This document shows positions 34,627-42,739 of a DNA stretch of 64,000 nt, in pieces; the stretch's first letter is position 1; every line of letters begins with the position of its first letter. The position numbers and the translations under genes are program-made. The stretch spans positions 393,501 to 457,500 of the forward strand of contig JACVVK020000209.1 of the NCBI GenBank assembly GCA_018292915.2, given 5' to 3'. This stretch comes from Batillaria attramentaria. Lineage: Eukaryota > Mollusca > Gastropoda > Batillariidae. Below the pieces are notes generated by a model that saw only the letters and a list, made by a program, of their open reading frames with translations, ran no database searches and was not told where the DNA came from.

Positions 34627-34984
34627 TTGCGCTTGCGCTTTAGAACTTTAGCACTGTGAATCTTTTTCTTCTTCTTCTTTTTTTTTTGCGAAAGCGAGCG
34701 TTGTAGATTTATTCTTTATCAATTTTATTATTATCATTTTTTCTTCAGATACATCAGCAGACCTGCGTCAGATGAATTACCCCCCATTCCAGGAGACCTA
34801 CCCACCAGGCTTTCACGCTCACCATTTCCGGAGTCCAGGAACGGTAACTCCAAGAGACTACGAGGAACTTCCTGTGCCCGCCGAGGCAGTCACGGATACC
34901 ATTCCAGCCGACCCTCCTGTCCCGTGCACTAACTCACGAGAAGGAAAACTGAACTACCTAACTGTTTTGCCGGATCCAGAATAA
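10136..34984 (+). CDS. Tandem double Venus-flytrap single-pass receptor (13 exons; class C GPCR-like ectodomain, no 7TM)
   Basis: Joined exons encode about 1160 residues after an unseen first exon. Order: signal peptide (LVLAVLLQPLLIVQA); Venus-flytrap module 1 (residues about 27-500); a cysteine linker (CSDDVDCLEC, about 511-520); module 2 from about 534 (GDFYFVAMVPVH, then FALDKVN and KLGAVILDSCFN, which resemble metabotropic glutamate receptor ligand domains); a second cysteine linker (CTSTVDCNEC); one hydrophobic helix (about 1039-1066) followed by CRR; and a 95-residue cytoplasmic tail ending at TAA. Family knowledge: such modules bind amino acids or other small ligands outside the cell. 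A seven-helix domain is absent, because the gene stops after one helix. The ligand and signalling route are unknown. Three exons carry one extra base each in a homopolymer (11238-11241, 22620-22627, 26361-26367). Removing one base at each makes every exon length fit its intron phases. The domain calls are strong; whether the gene is intact is uncertain. Confidence 0.85.
11205..11319 (+). CDS. Receptor exon 2: Venus-flytrap 1
   Basis: The exon enters and leaves in phase 1. The first part reads GLETWRTCHSHT, like the G-x-x-x-x-DTC region of metabotropic receptors. The second part reads MEAAVQLKEHYITGSNSS in the next frame. The exon is 115 bases where 114 are needed; one extra C in CCCC (11238-11241) explains the break. 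Confidence 0.75.
11390..11480 (+). repeat. Retroelement 3'-terminal motif copy 1
   Basis: GGGAAATTCGGGCTGCTTTT then GGGGGAAGCGCGTCGCCGCGG and GCGCCATCC. The reverse complement recurs at 33280-33360, each next to a T- or A-rich run. Confidence 0.55.
11704..11765 (+). repeat. (AATAT)n pentanucleotide array
   Basis: About twelve uninterrupted AATAT units, 45 bases upstream of receptor exon 3. Confidence 0.9.
11812..11990 (+). CDS. Receptor exon 3: Venus-flytrap 1
   Basis: Intact, phase 1 in and phase 0 out, donor AAG|GTAAAA. It encodes GLVGPSRTSEVIPVSQFFSS, then PQISGSATGVAL and YPNFLRVIPPDD. These correspond to the strand-helix that contacts ligand and to the YP-F-R-x-x-PPD motif of class C ligand domains. 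A threonine stands at the place of the Thr in the usual SYAST motif. Confidence 0.85.
11998..12312 (+). mobile_element. LINE 3' end with (ATT)n tail, at the start of receptor intron 3
   Basis: Reads WNSLPLCLRNAPTLLSFKSH then LKTHLFHVAYDE, then a UTR with a GT tract and TTTATTATTATT. It begins only about 7 bases after the exon 3 donor. Confidence 0.65.
13120..13545 (+). repeat. Intronic dispersed repeat, copy 1
   Basis: Matches 33590-33885: CATGGCTTCTAATATTAGAG, CGTCTAGCTGGTCTTCAGTC, GTTTCAGATGCTATACTGTG. No coding content. Confidence 0.55.
13700..14480 (+). repeat. 390 bp tandem duplication with CA tracts
   Basis: CTTTTATGATAATTACGTAC, GTTCATAAGGCACAAAAACG and GGACAAGGACATTGAAAGTC occur at 13700-13820 and again at 14090-14210. 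Each copy is followed by a long CA and GCAC tract. Confidence 0.7.
15748..15918 (+). repeat. tRNA-derived SINE, the most complete copy
   Basis: The head GGGGTGGTCGAATGGTAGAG contains an A box and GGGTCGTGAGTTCGATCCC the B box of RNA polymerase III promoters. The body is GTGCTGGCTTTTTCACCGTT, CCCGTCTTTGATATCACCC and GTGGTGGAAAAGGACGTTAA. Not a functional tRNA gene: it lacks a proper acceptor stem and continues into the shared body. Confidence 0.8.
17880..19645 (-). CDS. LINE pol, catalytic reverse transcriptase and zinc-knuckle part
   Basis: Continues as GDLNNPDNYRGIALLSCVSK through the FADD catalytic box to the C-terminal CCHC-like motif. No internal stop, so the insertion is fairly young or the frame break is a consensus error. 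Confidence 0.87.
19634..21382 (-). CDS. LINE pol, endonuclease and N-terminal reverse transcriptase part
   Basis: The frame is open from the truncated 5' end to TGA just after the frameshift. The endonuclease occupies about the first 270 codons. A lysine-rich linker follows, and the first reverse transcriptase motifs are AKLGKAAGPDGL and FPKEWCKAIIFPLHKK. Confidence 0.85.
21862..22005 (+). repeat. (GT)n microsatellite
   Basis: About 70 GT units with a few CGTG and ATGT interruptions, in receptor intron 3. Confidence 0.9.
22209..22345 (+). repeat. (TC)n-(AC)n-(CAC)n microsatellite
   Basis: TC, then a long AC run, then CAC units, ending 50 bases before receptor exon 4. Confidence 0.9.
22395..22707 (+). 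CDS. Receptor exon 4: Venus-flytrap 1, second lobe
   Basis: Encodes LLLELRWNYIAIVYIDDDYG, the classic hinge and start of lobe 2 (F-x-W-x-Y-V-x-x-V-x-x-D-x-x-YG), then VVFVGSPDVAKLF. The two halves lie in different frames around an A8 run at 22620-22627. Seven As would give 312 bases and one frame. The donor is GAG|GTAAGT. Confidence 0.8.
22830..23090 (+). repeat. Diverged tandem repeat with clustered AGGTCA motifs
   Basis: Two similar halves (ACCAAACTTGGCTTGCTGAT versus ACCTTACTTGGCGTGATGAT; TTTTGAATGACC in both). The segment 22918-22953 has three AAGGTCA words. Receptor intron 4. Confidence 0.6.
23517..23617 (+). repeat. (GT)n microsatellite
   Basis: CGTG then about 45 GT units, receptor intron 4. 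Confidence 0.9.
23743..24330 (+). CDS. Receptor exon 5: Venus-flytrap 1, largest exon
   Basis: An intact 196-codon exon between TTTTTCAG and AAG|GTACAG. It contains AKGSLMVTPRH, matching the G-x-l-x-l-x-P end of the lobe-2 core, and EEFREAWNTLWINCSYPPPE. YHVQAAAVFAAVIKR is the conserved tyrosine/alanine helix (Y-v-x-d-AV-y-a-x-A). Several cysteines are present. The in-frame opening GTG is valine, not a start. Confidence 0.85.
24712..24781 (+). repeat. (CA)n microsatellite
   Basis: About 35 pure CA units, receptor intron 5. Confidence 0.9.
25046..25351 (+). CDS. Receptor exon 6: end of module 1, cysteine linker, start of module 2
   Basis: Intact, 102 codons, phase 0 at both ends. The first third (VGNFFDGNISLNYSQTE, TGPVTWDN) resembles the strand after class C ligand domains. 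CSDDVDCLEC follows. GDFYFVAMVPVHTSDPDNP, CGAIRPDLGADF and ESILFALDKV then begin a second ligand domain in the same exon. This exon is the direct evidence that the two modules are fused in one protein. Confidence 0.85.
25411..25575 (-). repeat. tRNA-derived SINE in receptor intron 6
   Basis: A full-length reverse copy from AGCCGGGGTGGCCGAATGG to the GGTTTAACGTCC-complement tail, about 60 bases after the exon 6 donor. Confidence 0.8.
25669..25765 (+). repeat. (GT)n-(CGTG)n microsatellite
   Basis: GT units followed by about twelve GTGC units, receptor intron 6. Confidence 0.9.
25770..25950 (+). mobile_element. LINE 3' UTR fragment in receptor intron 6
   Basis: Same UTR as at 38585-38775: GTGTATGATGCTGCACATTC, GTTAGGCGCCCTGAGCTCC, CGTCCCTTAAATACCCATTA, then ATT repeats. 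Coding part absent. Confidence 0.65.
26143..26171 (+). repeat. G29 homopolymer
   Basis: An uninterrupted run of 29 guanines between T-rich tracts, about 150 bases before receptor exon 7. Length in the true genome is doubtful. Confidence 0.85.
26319..26766 (+). CDS. Receptor exon 7: Venus-flytrap 2
   Basis: Encodes VNEPDGRFSSIMKG, then in the next frame KLGAVILDSCFNALSVKEKL, IAGYIGGFFSDVSFAMSDIL, PTSVSPKLSD and HPYFMRLTVPAN. These match the mGluR ligand-domain series (LGxxIxDTC, GxIGGxxSxVS, STSxxLSD, YFxRTVPxD). The serine of GGSYS is replaced by phenylalanine. An A7 run (26361-26367) is one base too long; six As restore a 447-base exon. Confidence 0.8.
26920..27345 (+). repeat. About 20 bp GTCCCGGGTGAAGC minisatellite
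   Basis: Core GTGTCCCGGGTGAAGCGTTA with variants in the last bases. The early part is diluted by a SINE tail scrap at 27085-27120; 27120-27345 is dense. Receptor intron 7. Confidence 0.85.
27702..27866 (+). CDS. Receptor exon 8: Venus-flytrap 2
   Basis: Intact, 55 codons. FESEALKRNVCVAQTVRVPV corresponds to F-x-x-E-A-x-x-x-N-I-C-I-A of metabotropic receptors, and ARLVIVILQYEQVIK to the following V-x-F strand. The donor is AAG|GTATTT. Confidence 0.85.
27896..27984 (+). repeat. (CA)n microsatellite
   Basis: About 44 CA units, 30 bases after receptor exon 8. Confidence 0.9.
28410..28847 (+). CDS. Receptor exon 9: Venus-flytrap 2, lower lobe
   Basis: Intact, 146 codons. FLFLGSEAWAGRLEVVRG matches the F-x-W-I-G-S-D-x-W motif. 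ARFRDYW-type features follow as SRNFWLRDYWEAKENCFF. WVSYFVQAVYAFAEGVGNAL is the conserved V-x-AVYAxAHxL helix. The donor is ATT|GTTAGT. A SINE fragment begins about 65 bases into the next intron. Confidence 0.88.
28912..29035 (+). repeat. tRNA-derived SINE, 5'-truncated, in receptor intron 9
   Basis: Starts in the B-box end (ATCCCGGCTGGGGCC) and continues AAATATTTGTGCTGGCTTTT to GTTAAACCCCCAAACAC. Confidence 0.75.
29104..29200 (+). repeat. (GT)n-(TC)n microsatellite
   Basis: GT run then TC run, followed by poly-G; receptor intron 9. Confidence 0.9.
29280..29355 (+). repeat. tRNA-like SINE head remnant
   Basis: GGCTTAACCGGCTGAACGTC and AAGGGTTCGGAACCCC resemble A and B boxes, but no complete cloverleaf is formed. 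Confidence 0.35.
29447..29593 (+). CDS. Receptor exon 10: Venus-flytrap 2, C-terminal part
   Basis: Intact, 49 codons, starting VNHMKEVRLDLFNTG. The run FDSNGDGENGYKVMQ matches the F-D-x-N-G-D-x-x-x-x-Y-x-I motif near the end of class C ligand domains. Confidence 0.87.
29630..29890 (+). repeat. About 60 bp tandem repeat ending in a hairpin
   Basis: Three units around GCCGTACGTCGTGGGTACAA and ACGCACCCATACTTTAAAGA. The last unit (29777-29813) is repeated in reverse complement at 29853-29888. Confidence 0.75.
30245..30670 (+). repeat. About 21 bp GGGTCTGAACAGGCTTGGTG minisatellite
   Basis: Some 15 units with TCTAAACAGG/TCTGAACAGG alternation, interrupted by (ATG)n at 30534-30565. Receptor intron 10. 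Confidence 0.85.
30828..30985 (+). CDS. Receptor exon 11: post-VFT strand and second cysteine linker
   Basis: Intact, phase 0 in and phase 2 out. VGTWSAGKGLELTVS is the closing strand of a ligand domain. CTSTVDCNECPAAN repeats the linker seen after module 1. The full nine-cysteine domain of metabotropic receptors is absent. Confidence 0.85.
31040..31290 (+). repeat. Second tRNA-derived SINE type
   Basis: Head GTGCATTGTCTAGTGGTTAA and GAGGTCAGAGGTTCGAGTCC. Body with TTCTCCGGGTACTCCGGCTT, a motif seen in several marine invertebrate SINEs. Different from the family above. Confidence 0.55.
32238..32404 (+). CDS. Receptor exon 12: single transmembrane helix
   Basis: Phase 2 in and phase 1 out. 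After SVSGGDDSQT comes about 28 uninterrupted hydrophobic residues (from LPLIPAVVVIAV to IVTILAC), followed by RRGTPK. The basic stop-transfer residues place the C-terminus in the cytoplasm. The donor (AACG|GTAGGG) sits at the first unit of a minisatellite. Confidence 0.85.
32400..32700 (+). repeat. About 29 bp minisatellite starting at the exon 12 donor
   Basis: Ten or so units of the type AGTAGGAATGCATTTCTTTT then GTAGACAAT. The first unit overlaps the donor GTAGGGATGC. Confidence 0.85.
32985..33115 (-). repeat. tRNA-derived SINE in receptor intron 12
   Basis: Reverse copy: TTTAACGTCCTTTTACAGCA, TCAAAGACGGGGCAACGAGG, GGGATTCGAACTCACGGCAC. Confidence 0.7.
33240..33362 (-). repeat. Retroelement 3'-terminal motif copy 2
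   Basis: CGCGGCGACGCGCTTCCCCC and GGCAGCCCGAATTTCCCGAA preceded by a 40-base A-rich tail; an inverted match to copy 1. Confidence 0.55.
33500..33890 (+). repeat. Intronic dispersed repeat, copy 2
   Basis: Second copy in receptor intron 12; CGTCTAGCTGGTCCTCAGTC and GTTTCAGATGTTGTACTGTG. Its first part also matches 12315-12375 (CTCTATGTTCGTAA). Confidence 0.55.
34530..34622 (+). repeat. (GT)n microsatellite
   Basis: About 45 GT units, 125 bases before the last receptor exon. Confidence 0.9.
34749..34984 (+). CDS. Receptor exon 13: cytoplasmic tail and stop
   Basis: Joins in phase 1 (G|AT gives Asp) and runs 77 residues to TAA. The tail is proline- and tyrosine-rich: MNYPPFQETYPPGF, RDYEELPVP and, near the end, LNYLTVLPDPE. 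LNYLTV fits the (I/V/L/S)-x-Y-x-x-(I/V/L) tyrosine motif and YEEL fits Y-x-x-hydrophobic. There is no kinase, cyclase or other catalytic domain. Confidence 0.83.
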
Positions 34985-35262
34985 GATGGGAATACTCGTG
35001 TATCTGGAAACTTGTTCGATTTCTTTTAGAATAGGTGGTTTTTAGCGGGTCTTGTGTTAATTAAGACATGCCCAGAAAATTGTTGTTACCGCGCTGGGAT
35101 ACATTTTTGTGGGATGTCACTTTCCTTCAGTTCCTCCCTGTCAGAGTCTGTGTCGCTGTCTCTCGGTCTCGCTCGGTCTCTCTCCCTCTCTCTGACACCC
35201 CCCCCACTCTCTCTCTCTGTCTGTCTCTGTCTGTCTGTCCCTGTCTGGCTGTCTCTGTCTGT

Positions 35263-35294
<32 letters not shown>

Positions 35295-35310
35295 CTCTCT
35301 CTCTCTGTCT

Positions 35311-35390
<80 letters not shown>

Positions 35391-36078
35391 ACCTTAATCT
35401 AAATAAGTAACCGCGTGGATAAGATGTTGCTATTGAAACCAGCATTATTCGTACATTCGACTTTGTTACTCGTATCTTTTGTATATTTCTAGACTTTTCG
35501 AATAGAGTTCCTAAGAGCGTATCAAACCCATGACAAATAGGCTCAGTTTTGCCAGAAAACGGTTGTTCATATTGCATATTAAGAATGCTCTCTTGCCATA
35601 TTATAACCGGACGATTTGAAGCAAGGCACGGTTTATGTGCGTCCGATATTAATCCATTTATTTATATCAGATTACAATTAAAAAAGCTTCTCTCTACACA
35701 TTGTCTCAAAAGCATTTATTTTTAAAACGTTCACGAAAATTATTCATTTCGATGAAAGCTAATTCATCCGTTTGGCGCAGTGAATGAGGATGATTGTATA
35801 TTTGGGTAAAGCCTTTCTTTTTTTAACGCAGTATATACAGATCGTGTCTCGACACACGTACATGAAATAACGGTACACTACAACCACATTAACAATGAAC
35901 AACCACACTAATACTTGCATGTATCGCAAGGGTGATATCTTCGTTTCACGTTTTACCCAGAATCACAAAGGCATCGCTTCCTTGCTGGTTGCATTTTATT
36001 CATCTTACATCTTAATTTGGTGTCATCAGTTTGATTTCGTTTAATTTTGAGAAATGTTCTTCTTCCTTAGGGAATTCG

Positions 36079-36138
<60 letters not shown>

Positions 36139-36835
36139 GTGCTCGCGCGTGTATGCGGGCGTGCGTAAGTTTGTGTGTGTGTGTGTGTGTGAGGGGTGGG
36201 TGGGGTGGGTGGGGTGGGTGGGGGAAGGGGCTACGGGGGGAAAGGGGGGGGGGGGGGACGGGTTCAGTAAAAAAAGACAAAAGTCAAAAGGGGAAAAATT
36301 GCTCATGTACCTCAGTAGTCCCGTATGCATTTTCACATTGCTGAGTGTTAAGCATAATTTGTACCAACCAGTAACCTCGAAATATATATTCGTAATAAAA
36401 TGTGGATATTATATGAAAAAGTGATGTAGCCCATGGTGTATGTATTACAAATATGATATTTGTCTTGATTACGCTGGTTTGCTCAGAAGGAAGACCAAGT
36501 ACGTTTTTCTGTGTTTACTGTGTAGTAATAAACGAAAATTATTTCATGCGAGTCATGTAAATTTTGTTTACTACGGATGACATTCAACATTACTTTTGTT
36601 TTGCGTTGCTTGTGGCTGACTGTCTGTCTGTCTGTCTGTCTGTCTCTGTCTGTCTCTCTGTCTGTCTCTGCTATGTGGTGGAAAAGGACGTTAAACCCCC
36701 AAACACCCACCCACCCACCCTCTCTGTCTGTCTGTCTGTCTGTCTCTCTTTCTCTGTCTCCACAGATTCATGAACGTTTTCAATACATTTAGATAAGAAT
36801 AGATAAAATAATTTCCGGAGTGTGTGTGTGTGTGT

Positions 36836-36906
<71 letters not shown>

Positions 36907-36960
36907 AGTGTGTGTGTAAAGAAACCTCAACTTAAAAATCCTGTTGTTGTGTGTGTGGAC
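34985..36960 (+). other. Receptor 3' flank and intergenic sequence
   Basis: Contains a (TCTG)/(GT)/(TC) compound tract (35170-35387), a second GT and G-rich tract (36078-36260), TCTG repeats with a SINE tail scrap (36620-36745) and GT at 36818-36920. AATAAA hexamers at about 36396 and 36526 are candidate poly(A) signals of the receptor, unproven. No gene seen. Confidence 0.6.
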
Positions 36961-37563
36961 GCGGTTACTGCAGACATGGGCAGCGGCAACACACAAACAC
37001 CCAACAAATGCGTGTCTTTCTGCTCCTGTTATTCATATAGTTTCTGTTTTTGCTTCAGATGATGAAAGTAAGTTCGAACAATGCCTCGTCTCTCCCTCCC
37101 TCCCCCCCCCACTCACCCCTTGCTCTGCCCTCTACACCCCCTCCCCCCTCCCTTTTTTTCTTTCGTCCACCACGCACTCACAATCACGGCGGCCACATAT
37201 ATTGATAACTCCGTTCAAAAGTCAACAGTATTACACACACAGCAAGCTCTCTAATCGTATCAATACTGATTGTAGAACAACCACGAAGCTTGTTTATCTG
37301 CATTATCTGCAGTTACCAGGCGAAAGGCCGTCTTCACGCTCGGCCGATTCAATCGATTATTCTCTTTGGGTGTCGGTCGCGGTACGGATGTGACGTGTTT
37401 GAAGTATTGATATTGCGTCATTCGTGAACTTAACCAAACTTCCCTAATCCCGAGTTTATGCATGCAGCAACATTGAGAGCCGGTGTAACTACATGGGATC
37501 CGTGTAGAGAGAAAATCAACAGCTCCTGAAATAGAAAGTGGGGAGGTGTAAAGGGTTAGTTGT

Positions 37564-37689
<126 letters not shown>

Positions 37690-37853
37690 TGTTGTTGTTC
37701 TGTTTTATGATCTGCTCCATGACCGCAGCAAATGTTGATGAAAACACGATGAACGAATTTTTAAAAGTGGTTTTCACCGAAAATGCATGACCACCCGAAT
37801 ATAAATTTCTTATAACGCTGATGCAAAGGAAATGACTTAAAACAGAAGACGTA

Positions 37854-37928
<75 letters not shown>

Positions 37929-38329
37929 GTGCGTGTGCGTGTGTGTGTAGGGTTTCTAGAACTAAGTAATCAAACACACGCGACCGACAATTGCGTAACG
38001 GTTGTCGATATGGTGATTTATAAAATAGAGTTTTTTTTTTTAACACACTCACATAATCGAACCGGAGAGAACTGCCTAAGGCACACGCATATCTGTTAGT
38101 AAAGGTTTGCCAAATAATGCCTGCAATTTTAGTTGCCACACGTCTGTGTAGTCAAACGAAAGAATATCAGAAAATCCCTTTGTGCCCAAAACTCTTGCGG
38201 AGAGGTCGTCATCTTTAATGAATGCGTTCCGATAATTCTAAGCTCACAAATCTTTGAAAGCTCTATCAGCTTCGTTCTGGTGCTGACACTCGGAAACTCC
38301 GTGTAGCTCATGTCAAAACAAAGACCTTT

Positions 38330-38515
38330 GGTCAGCTCAGTTATTCATACCATCGTCCGACTTGTTGGAATGATCTCCCGGCATCAGTCAGGTATGCAGA
38401 CACAAAACCATCCTTCAGATCAAATCTGAAAACCCACCTCTTCACTGCCCCCAACCAGTAACTCTTGCCACATCATCATCATGCTGGTCGTGCGTGCGCG
38501 TGCGTGCGTGCAAGC

Positions 38516-38590
<75 letters not shown>

Positions 38591-38775
38591 AGCCGGGGGC
38601 AGCCCGTGTATGATGCTGCACATCATGTGTTTTTAGGTAAATGTATGTGTGGAGGCATGTTGTGTGCATTTCTGGGTGAGTGAGTGTGTGTTCATTGTCA
38701 GTTAGGCGCCCTGAGCTCCCGCGAGAAGGAGGGCGTCCCTTAAATACCCATATTATTATTATTATTATTATAGCA
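38330..38775 (+). mobile_element. LINE 3' end with (ATT)n tail
   Basis: Encodes WNDLPASVRYADTKPSFRSN then LKTHLFTAPNQ and stop. The UTR contains a GT tract, GTGTATGATGCTGCACAT and TTAGGCGCCCTGAGCTCCCG, then (ATT)n. Confidence 0.7.
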
Positions 38776-39029
38776 GTGTCTAACATCGCCCCACTTGCAT
38801 ATCCACCACCCACCACACAGGAAAATATCAACCCAGTAAAGTGGATTTTTTTTTGATGATTGCACTCAGCATTGTGTCAAGAACTGGTTTAATGTGACAT
38901 GACACGCCAAACGTTACATCACCGATCATGCGAAAAGGTCATTAGCAAAAATCGGTCTGTTGTAGTCAAAGTTACACTGGGACGGGATTTCCGCCCCGTC
39001 TCCAGCTCCCGGTCCTCGTGAAAGCGAAT

Positions 39030-39170
39030 CCAATATTTGAATTCCCTCCGTTTGGAAACGTAATCCTAAAACCATTAGACGTTCTGAAATATGTGTCACC
39101 ACTTGAATTGAAATGCAATCCTAACACCATTAGAAGTTCCGAAAACGGGTCTGTGTCACCTCTTGAATAT
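39030..39170 (+). repeat. Short tandem duplication, about 63 bp x2
   Basis: AATCCTAAAACCATTAGACG and AATCCTAACACCATTAGAAG, each followed by GTGTCACC and CTTGAAT. Confidence 0.6.
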
Positions 39171-39466
39171 GTACAATCCCGGAAAAGTGACAGCATTGTG
39201 GCTTAGTAACACCAGAGGAGCCAGGCAATACTGTGATCGTGTATCTCACGGGGTGCAGGCAAGATGGCGAATTCTGGGGCGGTCGGTGGTCTTGTGATTT
39301 AAAGGGGCTAATGCTACCATTGTTAAGCTTTAATTTCGCCCATTCCTACATGTATTGACATAATTGGTATGCTATTCACGCTTTTTAAATGTTCTTTATT
39401 ACTTGTAGTTTCTTTTAACTATGGATTCATTAGTATTTCTGTTTTGTTCCTGTTGCTGTACATGGG

Positions 39467-39624
<158 letters not shown>

Positions 39625-40049
39625 TGTTGATTTAGATACCGACACCCAAAGAGAATAATCGATTGAATCGGCCGAGCGTGAAGACGGCCTTTCGCCTGGT
39701 AACTGCAGATAATGCAGATAAACAAGCTTCGTGGTTGTTCTACAATCAGTATTGATACGATTAGAGAGCTTGCTGTGTGTGTAATACTGTTGACTTTTGA
39801 ACGGAGTTATCAATATATGTGGCCGCCGTGACTGTTAGTGTGTGGTGGACGAAAAAAAAAAAAAGGGAGAGGGGAGGGGGTGTAGAGGGCAGAGCAAGGG
39901 GTGAGTGGGGTGGGGGGGGGGGAGAGGGACAAGGCATTGTTCGAACTTACTTTCATCATCTGAAGCAAAAACAGAAACTATATGAATAACAGGAGCAGAA
40001 AGACATGCATTTGTTGGGTGTTTGTGTGTTGCCGCTGCTCATGTAAAAG

Positions 40050-41204
40050 ACGGGTGGCAGATCATATTTCAGTCAAGTGGCTTTTACTGAGAGGAATTAT
40101 CGTCATAGCTTTTGGCTCGTAGTAGCACCGCAAGAGCTGTCCGCCATTTTGACTGACACCCGCGTATCTGTGGAGAAGCAACTAAAATAGCAATGCTTCC
40201 TTAATTAAATCTCTGTTACAGCCACAGGTGTCGCAGTAGAAGTATAGAAACGTTCCGGCGCTTTGCGTGGTAGGTCCTTGTCAGAGGCACACAAACACGC
40301 CATAGTCCAGCATGTGAAACAGCAAAAAAACAGTACCAGTAGTCGGAGGAAATACGTCATCTTTCAAGTTTGCTTGTCGAGTATACGAACTGCAGCTTCC
40401 ACTGAGCTCAGATGAGCACAAGATGATATTTGAGTGCTTGGGAAACCCCATACACATCGCATCCTATGTTGACCTAAGCGACGTGATGTAAACTTGAGTG
40501 TGTAAAGACCGTTTTCATCGCAAAACATCGACGTCCTGCGCTCGTGATGAAACTGTGTAGCCAAAGGTATCCAAGGGAAAACGGTGTAGTGTGATGGGCG
40601 GTTTCGAAACAACGTGTGAATAGTGTTTTTAGCATCTATCCGGTTTTGAAACAACGTGTGAATTGTATTTTTAGTATCTACCTGGTTTTGAAACAATGTG
40701 TGACTCTGTTGTTCAGCGACTGCTCTTCCCAGAGGAACAATTCAAGTAACCTACTACATGATACACAAATAGAAGTGAGATGCTGCCACTACTGGGTGGG
40801 CAGTCTTCCCAAAGTCTACATTAGAAGTCAGTAAACCTGTAACCTTATCGACTCCATGTGACATCTACGGCCTGCCCGAAGTTTGAGTTCACCGCGGGTT
40901 GCAAACCGACATAGCGCCGATATCCGACCACATATACCTAAGCGGGTCCCCGCCTCCTGACCTGAGCGAAACAGTAGCCGTACGTTTTGGCTTATACCTC
41001 AGCAACAACGGCCAAGAAAAGGCTCCAGGTTTGCACATATCCTTATGATATCATGCTCTCGTCATCGTAATCAGTTCGGATCAATGCGTGAGCTTGGAAC
41101 ACTTATTACGCACCGCTATTAACTTGCCACAATCTGAAGTGTTCGACAAAAGTGTAGACATCTTCTGAGGACAACGTGTCGGATTTATCTCAAAGAAAAA
41201 CAGA
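40050..41204 (+). other. Intergenic stretch upstream of lectin copy 1
   Basis: Holds three copies of a 42 bp unit (GGTTTTGAAACAACGTGTGA) at 40600-40715. The last 150 bases must contain the promoter and 5' UTR of the downstream gene, but no clear TATA box or other element is recognised. Confidence 0.55.
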
Positions 41205-41451
41205 ATGATAATTCCACGCCTGCTTGAACAGTGTTTGCTGGTGATTCTCTTATTTGCCTTCCGAAGTAGCTCAAACACTTTCCATCCGTTCAGCAGACTT
41301 GATGTTATGGGAAACTATACAGTTGTCAACATACATCAATGCGGACGCTTATGTTGGTATCGTCAGCTTTGTGATTTTTATAGTTTCAACCAAAATACGT
41401 CAACTGCGGGGGCGGAGATCAACTGTGTGCTTCATACAGGCCAGAATTATG
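41205..41451 (+). CDS. Copy 1 exon 1: signal peptide and PAN-like domain
   Basis: ATG follows AAAAACAG and is the first in frame. The exon ends AATTATG|GTAAAT in phase 1. The cysteine spacing (CGRLCWYRQLCDFYSF, then CVLHTGQ) is shared with the downstream paralogue (CQRLCWYSYECGGYSY, CVLHLDQ), which supports both reading frames. Confidence 0.8.
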
Positions 41452-42659
41452 GTAAATGATCAGAATTTGTTTTCAAAGTGTTTTGTTTTACGTCTTGTTT
41501 TGTCTCGTATTGCTTCGTTTTTTTTTCTGTTTTTTTTTTCTTCTATTGTTTGTTTGTTTGGTTTGTATTACGTTTGCGCGTTTCCCGTCGTTCCAGTTTC
41601 TATTATCGTATCAACAAACGAAACAAAACGAAACAAGAAAAAAACAAAAAAAACCCACAAACAAAACAAAACAAAACAAAGCAAAGCAAAGCAAAGCACA
41701 ACACAACACAACACAACACAACACAACACAACACAACACAACACAACACAACACAATATCTGAAACAGGAAAGAGAGAATATAAAATTAGATGCAGAGGC
41801 ATTTTCTAAATTCTGAATTTTCAAAACTTTCACCCAGCAACAGAAAGGAAAGACGGCTGGGTGCAACGTCCTGCTACCGGAACTGACGTCACCAACGGCT
41901 GTGCGACAAGACCGTGCAGCCAGACAGAAGTGTGCGTACCTGCGCCATCAAATTACCAGTGTCTGCCAGTGCCCTCACGTTGCAAACAGCCGGGCAACGT
42001 GACCGACGCTGACGTCATCGTGACGGGCACCAGCCAAGATGACGTGGCCATCGTGCGGTGTCGTGAGGGACTAAGTGTCATACCCCACAACGCTGTCACA
42101 GAACTTCGTTGTCAGGTGACTTTTCAGTCCATATTATTATGTATGCACAAGTACAGTCGGAATTTAGTAGTTGCCCTAAATTAAAGTTTGGTTTGTTTGG
42201 TATGTTGTTTGGTTGTCGTTGCTGTGTTGATGTGTGTGTGGGAGCCGGGACAGACGACTCCAGTCGGCTAGCCCCGTTGCCACAGCGCCGCCGCTTTACT
42301 CTGCCGTGTTTTTAGCAAAACACAGTAGGTCGATGACGTCATTTTATGGGAAAAGGGATGACTTCAGTATGAAAGAGATTGACGCAATGGTCAAATGACG
42401 TCAATGGACTCACTGCTTTCTGTCATATCAAACTACATGATTGTGCTTCCTTCTTTGTAGACAGGCAAGAAAGTTTGACAGACCATGTCATGTGTTGTGC
42501 TCGTTATACCACGGCACGCAATAATATTGGCTGAATTCTAGGGACTTGCCCCACCGAGCTGGCAGAGGGTTGGACTTTTAAAGCTAAGGACCTAGGTTCG
42601 AGTCCCGACTGTGAGCCATAGATTTATGCTGGCGTGCGTGTGTGTGTGTGTGTGCGTGC

Positions 42660-42739
<80 letters not shown>

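Noticed and set aside
10136..34984. A metabotropic glutamate receptor (7TM GPCR)
   Set aside because: Only one hydrophobic helix is followed by a tail and stop; no further membrane segments are found up to 41 kb.
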